64,000 nt of DNA from Streptomyces violaceusniger Tu 4113 (GCF_000147815.2 NC_015957.1:10230001-10294000); one strand, 5' to 3'; positions 26,571 through 34,542 are shown, counted from the stretch's first letter. The notes: generated by a model not told the origin, from the letters alone. Translations and numbers: made by a program.

Positions 26571-27755
26571 TCACCGCAGCGCGTCCTCGATCAGCTCGGC
26601 GGCCCGCCCGGTGCCGCCCTCGGCCCGCACCTCGTCCCGCAGCCGCGCCGAGACGCGCGCGACCTCCGGATCCGTGGTGAGTTCGAGCAGCGCGGCACGC
26701 AGCACCTCGGCGCTGGCATCCGCCGTGTCGATACGGCGGGCCACGCCCAGCTCCACCAGCCGGTCGGCGTTCATCGGCTGCTCGGCACTCTGCGGTACGG
26801 CGATCATCGGCAGCCCGCAGTACAGCCCTTCGCCGCTGCTGCCCATCCCGGCATGGGTCACGAAGGCGTCGGCCTGTTCCAGGATCGCCAGTTGCGGCAC
26901 CCAGCGGTGCACCTCGATGTTGCCCGGGACCTCCCCCAGCTCGGCCGGGTCGACGTACTTCCCGATCTGCAACACCACATGCCACCCGGGCAGCTCCCCG
27001 AAGGCCGCGACGCACTCCCGGTAGAAGCCGGGCTGCCGGGTGAAGGCCGAGCCCAGCGAGACCAGCAGCACCTTCTCCGCCCCGGCGGGCCGTTCCCACC
27101 GGCCCTGCCCGGCCCGGTCCCCGAGGCACGGCCCGACGAACGTCACCACCTCCTCGTCCACTCGGTCCGCGTTCGGCTGCATGGCCCGGGGGATCACCGC
27201 GACGGCCCGCTCGGGCCGCCCGCTGAAAACATCGGGGTCGAGCGTGGTCGCCCCGCAACCGGCCAGCCACGACGCGAACTTCTCCTGATACGCATCGGCC
27301 CCCGGCAGCGCCTTGAGCGCCGCCGCGACCTCCTCCGCGTAGCCCTCCCAGGCCACGAAGGACGGCGACAGCTGAACCGTCGGCCGCCCCTGCGCCTCGG
27401 CCAGGGCACGCCCGGCGTAGCCGCCGATGTCGTAGAGATAGAGGTCGGCCGGATCGTCGTCATACGCGGCGCGCAACTGCGGCAGCGCCTGGATCGCGTC
27501 GTCCAGGAAGACGGTGCCGGCGGCGATGGGGTCCTCGGGCCAGCTGTTGTCCGCGACGGGCAGCGTGGACCGGTACGGCACCAACGCGGCACCGGTGGGC
27601 TCGATGACGTCCGCGACGAAGGGATCGTTGGCGTAGGTCACCCGGTGACCGCGCGCCACGAGCTCGCGGATGACCTCGAGGCTGGGCAGTACATGGCTGA
27701 TGGCGGGAATGCCGACCATCGCGATATGGGCACGACGACGGGACGGACGTGACAT
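26571..27755 (-). CDS. Macrolide-type UDP-glycosyltransferase (MGT/OleD family)
   Basis: A 394-residue GT1 enzyme. The N-terminal acceptor domain opens RRAHIAMVGIPAISHVLPSL with EVIRELVARGHRVTY. The C-terminal donor domain has LLVSLGSAFTRQPGFYREC, VHRWVPQLAILEQADAFVTH and the signature HAGMGSSGEGLYCGLP with PQSAEQPMNADRL. OleD and the S. lividans Mgt, which this resembles, inactivate macrolides by glucosylating the desosamine 2'-OH. HG is replaced by PAIS in the usual AxHGHVNPSLEV segment, with the catalytic His kept in SHVLP. Upstream lie a 9-codon leader ORF and arms complementary to the region just before this start, suggesting drug-induced expression. Confidence 0.9.
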   Translation of the reverse strand: MSRPSRRRAHIAMVGIPAISHVLPSLEVIRELVARGHRVTYANDPFVADVIEPTGAALVPYRSTLPVADNSWPEDPIAAGTVFLDDAIQALPQLRAAYDDDPADLYLYDIGGYAGRALAEAQGRPTVQLSPSFVAWEGYAEEVAAALKALPGADAYQEKFASWLAGCGATTLDPDVFSGRPERAVAVIPRAMQPNADRVDEEVVTFVGPCLGDRAGQGRWERPAGAEKVLLVSLGSAFTRQPGFYRECVAAFGELPGWHVVLQIGKYVDPAELGEVPGNIEVHRWVPQLAILEQADAFVTHAGMGSSGEGLYCGLPMIAVPQSAEQPMNADRLVELGVARRIDTADASAEVLRAALLELTTDPEVARVSARLRDEVRAEGGTGRAAELIEDALR

Positions 27756-27764
27756 GAGAGATCA

Positions 27765-27871
27765 CTCGTTTCAGATCTACGGCGAGATGGACACGACGAT
27801 CCAGCGCACCGGGCGTGGTCACCGGTGCGCCGGAGAGAGCGGCGTGTCAGCCGTAGATCTGCAGAAACGAG
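27765..27871 (-). promoter_or_regulatory. Putative attenuator: leader complementary to glycosyltransferase start region
   Basis: In the minus-strand transcript, 27871-27850 lies inside the leader ORF. It is complementary over 19 nt, apart from a 3-nt bulge, to 27783-27765, ending 9 nt before the glycosyltransferase ATG. Between these arms a separate hairpin has 9-bp perfect arms GCGCACCGG (27804-27812) and CCGGTGCGC (27822-27830). The four-segment layout matches erm-type translational attenuators: a ribosome stalled on the leader would free the start region. The AACGAG just upstream of the start, the best available Shine-Dalgarno, sits in the sequestered arm. Confidence 0.6.
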
Positions 27872-27876
27872 TCCAT
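27847..27876 (-). CDS. Leader peptide candidate MDSFLQIYG
   Basis: An ATG-to-TGA reading frame of nine codons (M-D-S-F-L-Q-I-Y-G), about 90 nt upstream of the glycosyltransferase. Its codons 3-9 form one arm of the long-range pairing described for 27765-27871. TACCGT, a -10-like hexamer, ends 7 nt before the ATG, so the transcript may begin at the leader itself. There is no strong Shine-Dalgarno. Too short for coding statistics: the case rests on position, frame and RNA complementarity. Confidence 0.55.
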   Translation of the reverse strand: MDSFLQIYG

Positions 27877-28025
27877 GCGGATGACGGTACCCCGGCCGCC
27901 ACCCGGCCCGCCTCCCCTTTTTCCGGCCTCAGCAAGCGCTAAGTGCCCGCTCAGTGCCCGATCGTAGGGTCGCGCAGGCGACGGGCCGTCTGTTCTCCCT
28001 CCCTCTCCGACGGGCCGTCGCCCCC

Positions 28026-28343
28026 TTACGCCCCGCCCCCGTGGATGCGATCGAACGCACCGGCCTTGGCACCACGTATGAAGGCGCGCAGGGCGGCGGA
28101 GGTGGTGGTCAGGATGACGTCGGGGTCGTCGCTCTCCCTGAGCAGGACGGCGCGCTCGCTCGCGGCGACGTCCACGCAGTTGCCCGCGTCCGCGCTGTAA
28201 GTGGACTTCCGCCAGTCAGCGGCGACGTTCACGCAGTTGCCCGCGTCCCCGCTGTAAGAGGACTTCCTCCACTCGACCCCGACGTTGACGCAGTTGGACG
28301 AGTCTCCGCTGTACGAAGGCTTCCGCCACTGGTACGTGGACAC
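28026..28343 (-). CDS. DUF397 protein with triplicated WRKSSYSG motif
   Basis: A 105-residue protein. DUF397 proteins usually have one WRKSSYS...GNCVEVA unit followed by a short strand-rich half. Here the N-terminal unit is present three times in tandem (WRKPSYSGDSSNCVNV, WRKSSYSGDAGNCVNV, WRKSTYSADAGNCVDV) before a single C-terminal half (VLLRESDDPDVILTTT, FIRGAKAG). It is encoded 9 bp downstream of the Scr1-type regulator. DUF397/Scr1 pairs in Streptomyces behave like antitoxin-type or developmental regulator pairs. The triplication could alter stoichiometry with the regulator. Confidence 0.9.
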   Translation of the reverse strand: MSTYQWRKPSYSGDSSNCVNVGVEWRKSSYSGDAGNCVNVAADWRKSTYSADAGNCVDVAASERAVLLRESDDPDVILTTTSAALRAFIRGAKAGAFDRIHGGGA

Positions 28344-28352
28344 GCTTCTCCT

Positions 28353-29204
28353 TCACATAGTGCGCAAGATGCCGTGGATGAAGTCCCGCGACTCTCGCGG
28401 CTTGAGGGCGGTCATCTCCATCCGTTCCAAGACAGCCCGATACTTGGCCAACTCGGCCTCTGCATCCATGAACTGGGTTCCTTGGGCAGAGTCGAGCTGC
28501 ACCGTGTCGAGCTGCGGTACAGGCCCCACGACATAGTCGAACGATTGCCCGGTCCCAGGGAAGGTTCCGCCGCCGAACGGAATCACCAGGATGGTGACGT
28601 TGTCCATCTCGCTCATGGCGAGGAGGTGTTCAAGCTGGGCGCGGACCGTCTCCATTCCGCCGAATTCCATCCGCAGAGCGGCCTCATGGATGACCGCGGT
28701 GTACGGCACCGGCTTGTCGCCGTAGAGGATCGCCTGGCGCTTCATCCGGTGCGATAGTCGATGCTCCACCTCATATGCCCGCAACGGCGGAGCTACTTCC
28801 CGGATCACCGCGCGGGCGTGGTCCACGGTCTGGAGCAGGCCCGGGATGTGGATGACCAGAGCGACGCGCAGCGCTCGGGCCCGATGCTCCAACTCGGCCA
28901 TATCCGCGAAGCTGGCCGGGAGGTGTTCCCGGTATTCGTCCCACCAGCCCCGCGCACGTCCGCCCGTCATGTCCGCCAGCGCATCCACGAGGTCCTCATC
29001 GGCGCACGTGTAGGTGCGAGCCATCACGCGCACACGATCGGCACCCACGGCGTACCGGCCCGCCTCGATCATGCTCACGCGGGCCTGCTGGACACCCAAC
29101 TCGGCGGCGGCCGCAGTGGAGGTCAGACCCGCGCGCTCACGAAGCTTCCGCAACTCGGCTCCGAGCCGTCGCTGCTTGAGCGTAGGACTACTGGTGGTCG
29201 CCAT
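28353..29204 (-). CDS. Scr1-family HTH regulator
   Basis: A 283-residue protein. Residues about 12-68 form a Cro/C1 HTH (LGAELRKLRERAGLTSTAAA, VQQARVSMIEAGRYAVG). The remainder is the DUF5753/Scr1 domain (YREHLPASFADMAELEHRA, HIPGLLQTVDHARAVIRE, ILVIPFGGGTFPGTGQSF). It pairs with the DUF397 gene immediately downstream and is divergent from an ATPase-domain gene with a 126-bp gap between starts. This three-gene module is one of the most repeated paralogous sets in Streptomyces. It is sometimes annotated as toxin-antitoxin-like; S. coelicolor Scr1/Scr2 stimulate antibiotic production when overexpressed. Confidence 0.93.
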   Translation of the reverse strand: MATTSSPTLKQRRLGAELRKLRERAGLTSTAAAAELGVQQARVSMIEAGRYAVGADRVRVMARTYTCADEDLVDALADMTGGRARGWWDEYREHLPASFADMAELEHRARALRVALVIHIPGLLQTVDHARAVIREVAPPLRAYEVEHRLSHRMKRQAILYGDKPVPYTAVIHEAALRMEFGGMETVRAQLEHLLAMSEMDNVTILVIPFGGGTFPGTGQSFDYVVGPVPQLDTVQLDSAQGTQFMDAEAELAKYRAVLERMEMTALKPRESRDFIHGILRTM

Positions 29205-29330
29205 CGGTCTCCCTTGTCACCCACACGAGGGCAATCGTGAGCCATATCTCTGTATCGACGTTAGAACTAACACGACTGGCCCTACTGTGTGGCCCACGCC
29301 ACCCAACTTCGCCCGACCGAGGGAGACTCC

Positions 29331-29822
29331 ATGGCCAACGTACCGCCGTCCTCCGACCCCTGGACGTACTCCCTCCGCCTCCCCAACGACCCACGGGCGG
29401 CCAGGATCTCGCGGGTCACCCTCCGAGCCGTCCTCTCCTCCCACGGCATGGCCGAGCTGACCGACACGGCGGAACTCCTCACCTGCGAGCTGGTCACCAA
29501 CGCCGTCCGCCACTCCGACGGCCCCGCTCAACTCCGCATCCGCCACCTCTGCGAAAACCGCCTCCGCGTGAGCATCTGGGACACCAACCCGACCATCCCC
29601 GCACCCTTCGACGCCCCGCCCAGCCCCCTCGACCGCTTCACCGCCCTCACCGAGGCCGCCGCCCGCCTGGACGCGACCTCCGGCCGTGGCCTGCTCATCG
29701 TCCGGCTGTGCGCCGACAACTGGGGCGGCTACCCCCTCGCCGACGACCTCTTCGGCATCAGCGGCAAGCTGCTCTGGTTCGAACTCACCCCGCAGCAGAA
29801 CGCCTACGAGATCGCGGCCTGA
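29331..29822 (+). CDS. RsbW-like ATP-binding protein (HATPase_c_2)
   Basis: A 163-residue single-domain GHKL ATPase related to anti-sigma kinases. Landmarks are the N-box ELVTNAVRHSDG (about 52-63), G1 box RVSIWDTNP and G2 region SGRGLLIVRLCADNWG. The start ATG at 29331 follows GGGAGA. It lies divergent to the Scr1-type regulator gene, the usual partner arrangement. Whether it binds a sigma factor or acts on the regulator is unknown. Confidence 0.92.
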   Translation: MANVPPSSDPWTYSLRLPNDPRAARISRVTLRAVLSSHGMAELTDTAELLTCELVTNAVRHSDGPAQLRIRHLCENRLRVSIWDTNPTIPAPFDAPPSPLDRFTALTEAAARLDATSGRGLLIVRLCADNWGGYPLADDLFGISGKLLWFELTPQQNAYEIAA

Positions 29823-29906
29823 CCCCACCCCGACCCTTTCCCCCAATCGGGTGATCACCGGTCATTTGCCCCGTGCACATGCCCCGATGACCCTACGTTC
29901 ACACGC

Positions 29907-30836
29907 ATGGTCAGTTCGCGGCACGAGGCCGCACATCGCATCTTTCAAGAACGACCGGAGTTACTCGCTCCGGTGTTCCGCATCCTGGATCTGCCGCTCC
30001 CCGAGAAGGCAGCGGTCGAAGTACTCACCCCGGACGCCACCGAGATCCGTCCGCTGGAACGTCGCGTGGACAGCGTGCTACGCGTCAATCCACTCGAAGG
30101 GGACGGCTTCCTCCTGGCCATCGAGGCACAGGGACGCCGCGACGAGGCAAAGGGGCCCAGTTGGGCGTACTACCTGAGCTACCTGACGGCGAAGTACGAG
30201 CGCCCGGCTTTGCTGCTCGTGGTCTGTCAGGACAAGGCAACAGCCGATTGGGCCATGGGGCCCTTCCAACTCGGCCTGGACGACTGGACAGCGCTGTCCG
30301 TACACCCACTGGTCCTGGGCCCCGGAAACGTCCCGGTGATCCTCGACCCCGAAGAGGCCGCCCAAGACCTGACCCTGGCGACCTTCTCGGCCTTGACACA
30401 TGGCAGCCACCGGGACGCCCCGGCCATACTGAAGGCCCTGGCTCGCGCCATGGGAACGGGCGACCCGGACTCTGTCCGCTACTACACGGAATTGCTGGAG
30501 ATCGGTCTGGGGAGTACTACCCCAGCGGGAATCACTTGGAGGAACGAGATGAGCGCGGGTACCTACTTCCCTGGCCGTGGCACCCTCATCGAGGAGACCT
30601 TCCTGAAGGGGAAGGCAGAGGGCATGGCAGAAGGCATGGCAGAAGGCATGGCAGAGGGCGAAGCCCATGGGCGGGCCCAGGGCGTACTGCGCGTCCTGGA
30701 AAAGCGGGGGATCCCGACCCTGGCAGAGAGCCGCGACCGCATCACCAACTGCACCGACATCGACACCCTGGACCGCTGGCTCGACCGGGCCGTCACCGTC
30801 TCCACGGCCGATCAGCTCTTCGCCGAGGACGACTGA
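29907..30836 (+). CDS. Rpn/PD-(D/E)XK nuclease-transposase-family protein
   Basis: A 309-residue protein of the RpnC/YadD superfamily. The N-terminal fold has a predicted PD-(D/E)XK core: D55 in RRVDSVLRV and IEAQGRRDE (E73, Q75), with Gln in place of the usual Lys. The C-terminal third contains FPGRGTLIEETFLKGKAEG, a repeated GMAE run encoded by 12-bp units (30622-30656), and RDRITNCTDIDTLDRWLDRA. Rpn proteins promote recombination-like DNA breakage in E. coli; Streptomyces carries many copies. Five bp downstream an independent ORF repeats the C-terminal 85 residues, indicating a tandem duplication. Confidence 0.85.
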   Translation: MVSSRHEAAHRIFQERPELLAPVFRILDLPLPEKAAVEVLTPDATEIRPLERRVDSVLRVNPLEGDGFLLAIEAQGRRDEAKGPSWAYYLSYLTAKYERPALLLVVCQDKATADWAMGPFQLGLDDWTALSVHPLVLGPGNVPVILDPEEAAQDLTLATFSALTHGSHRDAPAILKALARAMGTGDPDSVRYYTELLEIGLGSTTPAGITWRNEMSAGTYFPGRGTLIEETFLKGKAEGMAEGMAEGMAEGEAHGRAQGVLRVLEKRGIPTLAESRDRITNCTDIDTLDRWLDRAVTVSTADQLFAEDD

Positions 30837-30841
30837 CAACC

Positions 30842-31105
30842 ATGGCCGTAGTGGGTAGCTATTTCCCCGGCCGGGGGACCCTCATCGAGGAGACCTTCCT
30901 CAAGGGCAAAGCGGAGGGCGAAGTCCATTCGCGGGTACAAAGCGTGCTGCGCGCCCTGGAGAGGCGAGGGATCACCACCCCGCCCGAGGCCCGCGACCGC
31001 ATCACCAATTGCACCGACCTCGACACCCTGGACCGCTGGTTCGACCGCGCCTTCACCGTCTCCTCCGCCGATGAGCTCTTCGCGGAGGAGGAGCCGGGCC
31101 AGTAG
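30842..31105 (+). pseudogene. Duplicated C-terminal fragment of the Rpn-type gene
   Basis: An 87-codon frame starting ATG at 30842, which parallels the last part of the preceding protein almost residue for residue (YFPGRGTLIEETFLKGKAEG, then ALERRGITTPPEARDRITNC). It lacks the GMAE repeat and the whole nuclease domain. The frame and protein sequence are intact despite many silent or conservative differences, so the fragment may be expressed as a small protein instead of simply decaying. There is no good Shine-Dalgarno; reinitiation after the upstream stop 5 bp away is possible. Confidence 0.65.
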
Positions 31106-31605
31106 TCACCGATCAGGGCCGGGACCGAGCCGGGGGCCGGGGCCACCGGCGGGTGGCCGCAGGACGGCGGGAGGGGGTGGGGTCGCAGGGGTGGTGTCCT
31201 GGACGCTTTCGCATATTTGTGGCGCCAACCCCCGGCCCACACCACGCCCCCGGGCACCGGCGCCGTAAATATGCGGTCCAGGGCGCCGCACCGGAGGCCC
31301 CGCCCCCGGCTCCCACCACGAACAGCGGGCGCACCCCGAACGCACCGCACCGGAGGCCCCGCCCCCGGGCACCCACCACGCACCCCACCCCGCCCCCGGG
31401 CACCCACCCACGGACCCACCACGCCCGCACCGCGCCCGCACCACGCCCGCACCGCGCACCCACCGCGCCCGCACCGCGCACCCACCCCGTGCCCCCGCCC
31501 GCCCCCGGAACCCACGCCGAACCCCCACCCTCCCCGGGCCGACCCCGCCTACCCTGGTGGCTTCTTCGATACGGCCGGCAACAGTCACCGGGGGGACGGG
31601 GCCTC
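31106..31605. other. 500-bp non-coding, C-rich repeat tract before NACHT gene
   Basis: No gene is supported. The tract holds a long imperfect inverted repeat with AT-rich cores (31198-31226 / 31259-31282, GCATATTT ... AAATATGC) and a 34-bp direct repeat (31287-31320 and 31346-31380). It also holds about 200 bp of C-rich sequence with repeated CCCACCACGC and CCCGCACCGCG blocks up to about 31540. A -10-like TACCCT at 31550-31555 is a possible start for the NACHT transcript. Confidence 0.75.
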
Positions 31606-34101
31606 ATGGATCCCGCAGCGATACACACACTGGTCCAGGAACTCTTCGTCGCCGAGGGGCCGGTGGACCGGCCCGTGCGCATCGCCTCCCTGGTCGCCTT
31701 CCAGGGCGACCGCCGCACGCTCACCGAACGCGACCTGCCCCGGATCGCCTCCGCACTCGTCAACGCGGAACAACAACAGGGACAGGGTCAGCAACACCCC
31801 GCGCCCGAGCAAGCGCAAACGCCAGCGCAAGCGCGCCCCGAACTCACCGACGCCCTCGCCCGCACCCTCCACGCCCTCGGCACCGTCGACCTGGACGACC
31901 TGCGGGCCGTCCGCCTCGGCCCCGAAGCCTTCGCCCGCCACCTCGCCATCGCCGCCCCCGACGCCGACGAAGGGCTGGACGCGGACGACGCCCGGACGCA
32001 CGCCTCGCTGCGGGAGGCCGTCTGCGCGCACATCCTGCGCTTCCTCGTCCGGCGCTCCCCCTTCGTCACGGCCGCCGAGGACGCCGCGTTCGAGGAGCGC
32101 TACGCCCGGGACATCGTGGCCGCCCACGACCATCTGACGATCTACGGCATCGATCTGGCCCACTCCCCCGACAGTTGGCCGCTGGACGCCGCCTATCTCA
32201 GCCTGGAGACCGAGGCCGACGGCGGAGGCCCGAGCGCCCCCGCCGAACAGGCCCTCGCCGGACGCGAACGGGTGCTGCTGTGGGGCGTGGCGGGGTCGGG
32301 CAAGACCACGCTGGTGCAGCGGCTCGCGGTGTCCGTGGCGCGCGGTGATCTCCCGACCCCGCTGGCGGGGCTGCGCGGGCGGGTCCCCTTCGTGCTCCCC
32401 GTGCGCCGGTTCCGCCGCGACGGCTTCCCGGAGCCGGACGGCTTCCTGTCCGCCGTCCGCCATCCGCACACCGCCGCCCAGCCGCCGGGGTGGGCCGAGC
32501 GGGTGCTGTCCCACGGGCGCGGGCTGCTGCTCGTGGACGGGGTGGACGAGGCCCCGGAGGACGAGCGTGAGCGGCTCCGCGAAGCACTGCGCGAGCTTCC
32601 GGCGCGCTATCCGGGAAATGTCTGGCTGGTCACCTCGCGCCCCTCGGCCGTACGGGAGAACTGGCTGGCCTCGGAGCTGGCCTCGGAGCGCTTCACCGAG
32701 CTGAAACTCTCCCCGCTCAGCCGCGAGGGGGTCACCGCGTTCATCCGGCGCTGGCATGCGGCCGCCCGCCAGGACATCACCGACCGTGCCGATCTGGACC
32801 GGCTGAGTGGTGACGAGGAAACGCTGCTGGACGCCGTAAGGATTACCCGGGACCTCGGCCGGCTGGCCACCAATCCACTGATGTGCGGTCTGCTGTGCGC
32901 GCTGCACCGGGACCGCCGCGGCTATCTGCCGCGCGGCCGGAAAGCCCTCTATGACGCGGCACTTTCCATGCTGCTGGAACGGCGCGACCGCGAGCGCGCC
33001 ATGCTGCCGCCGGAGGGAATCGACCTCCCCCAGGAACCGAAGATCCAGCTTCTGCAGAAGCTGGCGCACTGGATGCTCGTCAACGGCCGGTCCGAAATGG
33101 ACCGGGCCACCGCCGTCGAGACGCTCGGCCGGCACCTCCCGGCCATTCCGCACGCGGCGCGGCAGGGCGGGCCGGAGGAGATCTACCGACATCTGCTCAA
33201 CCGGACCGGTCTATTGCGCGAGCCCACACCCGGTTCGGTCGATTTCGTGCACCGAACGTTCCAGGACTATCTCAGCGCGAGAGCGGTCGTCGAACGGCAC
33301 GATTTTGACTTCCTGATCGACCACGCACACCTGGACGACTGGGAAGAAGTGATCAGAATGTCGGTCGCTCTCGCCCGCCCCGATGAATGCGGCTACCTCC
33401 TGGAGGGGCTGCTGGCGGCCCGTAAAGACGCCCGGCCGGTCCATGCCCGCCATCGCAAACTCCTGGCGGCCGCATGTCTGGAACACGCGACGGAGCTGGA
33501 CCCCGAGGTGCGTTCCCGGGTGCATCGCTATACCCGCGATCTGGTACGCCCGACCTCGCTGGAAGCGGCCCGCGCGCTGGGCTGGATCGGGCCTATCGTG
33601 CTGGAAATGCTGCCCGATCCCAGCGGCGTATCCGATGAGGAAGCCCACCGGCTGGCCGTCACCGCCACCTCGATAGCCGACGACCGCGCCATCGACTATC
33701 TGGTCCGGCTGCGGGACCGCGGCTCCTGGGCGGTACGGGCGCAGCTCGCGGGCGCGTGGCGGCGATATGACACCGATCGTTACGCCGAGGAAATCATCGG
33801 CCATCTCGATGAGCGGGAACTCGACTTTCCGGTGTCGGACCTGGAGGAACTGCGGGCCCTGCGCCGGCTCGGCGGCCGCCCCTGCGTCCAGATAGCCGGT
33901 GCGCTCGCCCCGGACCAGTTGGCCGAGGGCCTGGTGGCGGAGCGGCTGACCGAGCTGTGGCTCGCCTACGACCTGGGCGCGGACCTGGACCTGAGCTGGC
34001 TGGCCGCCTTCCCCCGGCTGCACACCCTGCGGCTGAGCCACCGCAACACGGGGGTGACGGGGGTCCCGGAAGGCGTCCAGGTGATCGTGGCGGGCGCGTA
34101 A
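31606..34101 (+). CDS. NACHT-domain STAND NTPase, bacterial immune type
   Basis: An 831-residue protein. The N-terminal 215 residues are of unknown fold and include a Gln-rich stretch near 45-70. The NTPase core has Walker A GVAGSGKT (227-234), Walker B LLLVDGVDEAPEDE (307-320; D311, D314, E315 fit the extended NACHT motif), LVTSRPS sensor 1, and the winged-helix and helical-domain segments. Residues about 520-830 are helical repeats ending in a leucine-rich strip (WLAAFPRLHTLRLSH). Bacterial NACHT proteins (bNACHT) are NLR-like anti-phage sensors. No effector gene is adjacent, so any effector would have to be the N-terminal domain. The ATG at 31606 follows GGGGGACGGGG. Confidence 0.9.
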   Translation: MDPAAIHTLVQELFVAEGPVDRPVRIASLVAFQGDRRTLTERDLPRIASALVNAEQQQGQGQQHPAPEQAQTPAQARPELTDALARTLHALGTVDLDDLRAVRLGPEAFARHLAIAAPDADEGLDADDARTHASLREAVCAHILRFLVRRSPFVTAAEDAAFEERYARDIVAAHDHLTIYGIDLAHSPDSWPLDAAYLSLETEADGGGPSAPAEQALAGRERVLLWGVAGSGKTTLVQRLAVSVARGDLPTPLAGLRGRVPFVLPVRRFRRDGFPEPDGFLSAVRHPHTAAQPPGWAERVLSHGRGLLLVDGVDEAPEDERERLREALRELPARYPGNVWLVTSRPSAVRENWLASELASERFTELKLSPLSREGVTAFIRRWHAAARQDITDRADLDRLSGDEETLLDAVRITRDLGRLATNPLMCGLLCALHRDRRGYLPRGRKALYDAALSMLLERRDRERAMLPPEGIDLPQEPKIQLLQKLAHWMLVNGRSEMDRATAVETLGRHLPAIPHAARQGGPEEIYRHLLNRTGLLREPTPGSVDFVHRTFQDYLSARAVVERHDFDFLIDHAHLDDWEEVIRMSVALARPDECGYLLEGLLAARKDARPVHARHRKLLAAACLEHATELDPEVRSRVHRYTRDLVRPTSLEAARALGWIGPIVLEMLPDPSGVSDEEAHRLAVTATSIADDRAIDYLVRLRDRGSWAVRAQLAGAWRRYDTDRYAEEIIGHLDERELDFPVSDLEELRALRRLGGRPCVQIAGALAPDQLAEGLVAERLTELWLAYDLGADLDLSWLAAFPRLHTLRLSHRNTGVTGVPEGVQVIVAGA

Positions 34102-34468
34102 GGGGAGACCCCTGGAGGGGCGGCCCCCCGGAGGGCGGACCCCGGAGAAGCAGGCGCCCTACGGCCCCCGGAGGTGCGGAACCCCGGAGGTGCCGACCCC
34201 CGGAGAAGCAGGCCCCCGACGGCCTCGGAGGGGCGGACCCCGGAGGGCGGACCCGCGCCAGCCCCCGGAGAGGCGGACCCCCTGAGGGTGGCAGCCAGCC
34301 GCCAGAGCGGCCCCTGCCTCCCGTTCGCCCCCGCGACAGACCGGAAGTCCAGGGAAACCCCCAGGGCCCGGAGAGCCCCGCCAGAGCCCGCAGAGCCCCG
34401 CCAGGGCCCCTCAGGGGCCGCGCCTACGCGAAAGGGCACTGCTCCGCCCGCACAACGCACAGAAAAAG
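34102..34468. other. Non-coding purine/C-rich repeat tract after NACHT gene
   Basis: About 370 bp with no supportable gene. It is built of repeated ACCCCGGAG / GGAGGGGCGGACC words, including two related blocks of about 40 bp starting near 34139 and 34195 (CCGGAGAAGCAGGC ... GGAGG). It mirrors the low-complexity tract on the other side of the NACHT gene. Confidence 0.7.
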
Positions 34469-34505
34469 GGGGCCGCCCCGGACCGAAACGGTCCGGGGCG
34501 GCCCC
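34469..34505 (-). terminator. Strong terminator of clpC
   Basis: Seventeen-bp perfect arms (34469-34485 and 34489-34505) with an AAA loop; on the minus strand the stem is followed by TTTTT. It lies 37 bp beyond the clpC stop and may also stop the rightward NACHT transcript. Confidence 0.93.
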
Positions 34506-34542
34506 GTGGCGATGGACGACGCCGCGTTGCCGCGGCTCCGCG

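Noticed and set aside
27765..27871. Inverted terminal repeats of an insertion element
   Set aside because: Only 66 bp lie between the arms, one arm is inside a clean nine-codon ORF, and there is no target duplication; attenuator reading fits better.
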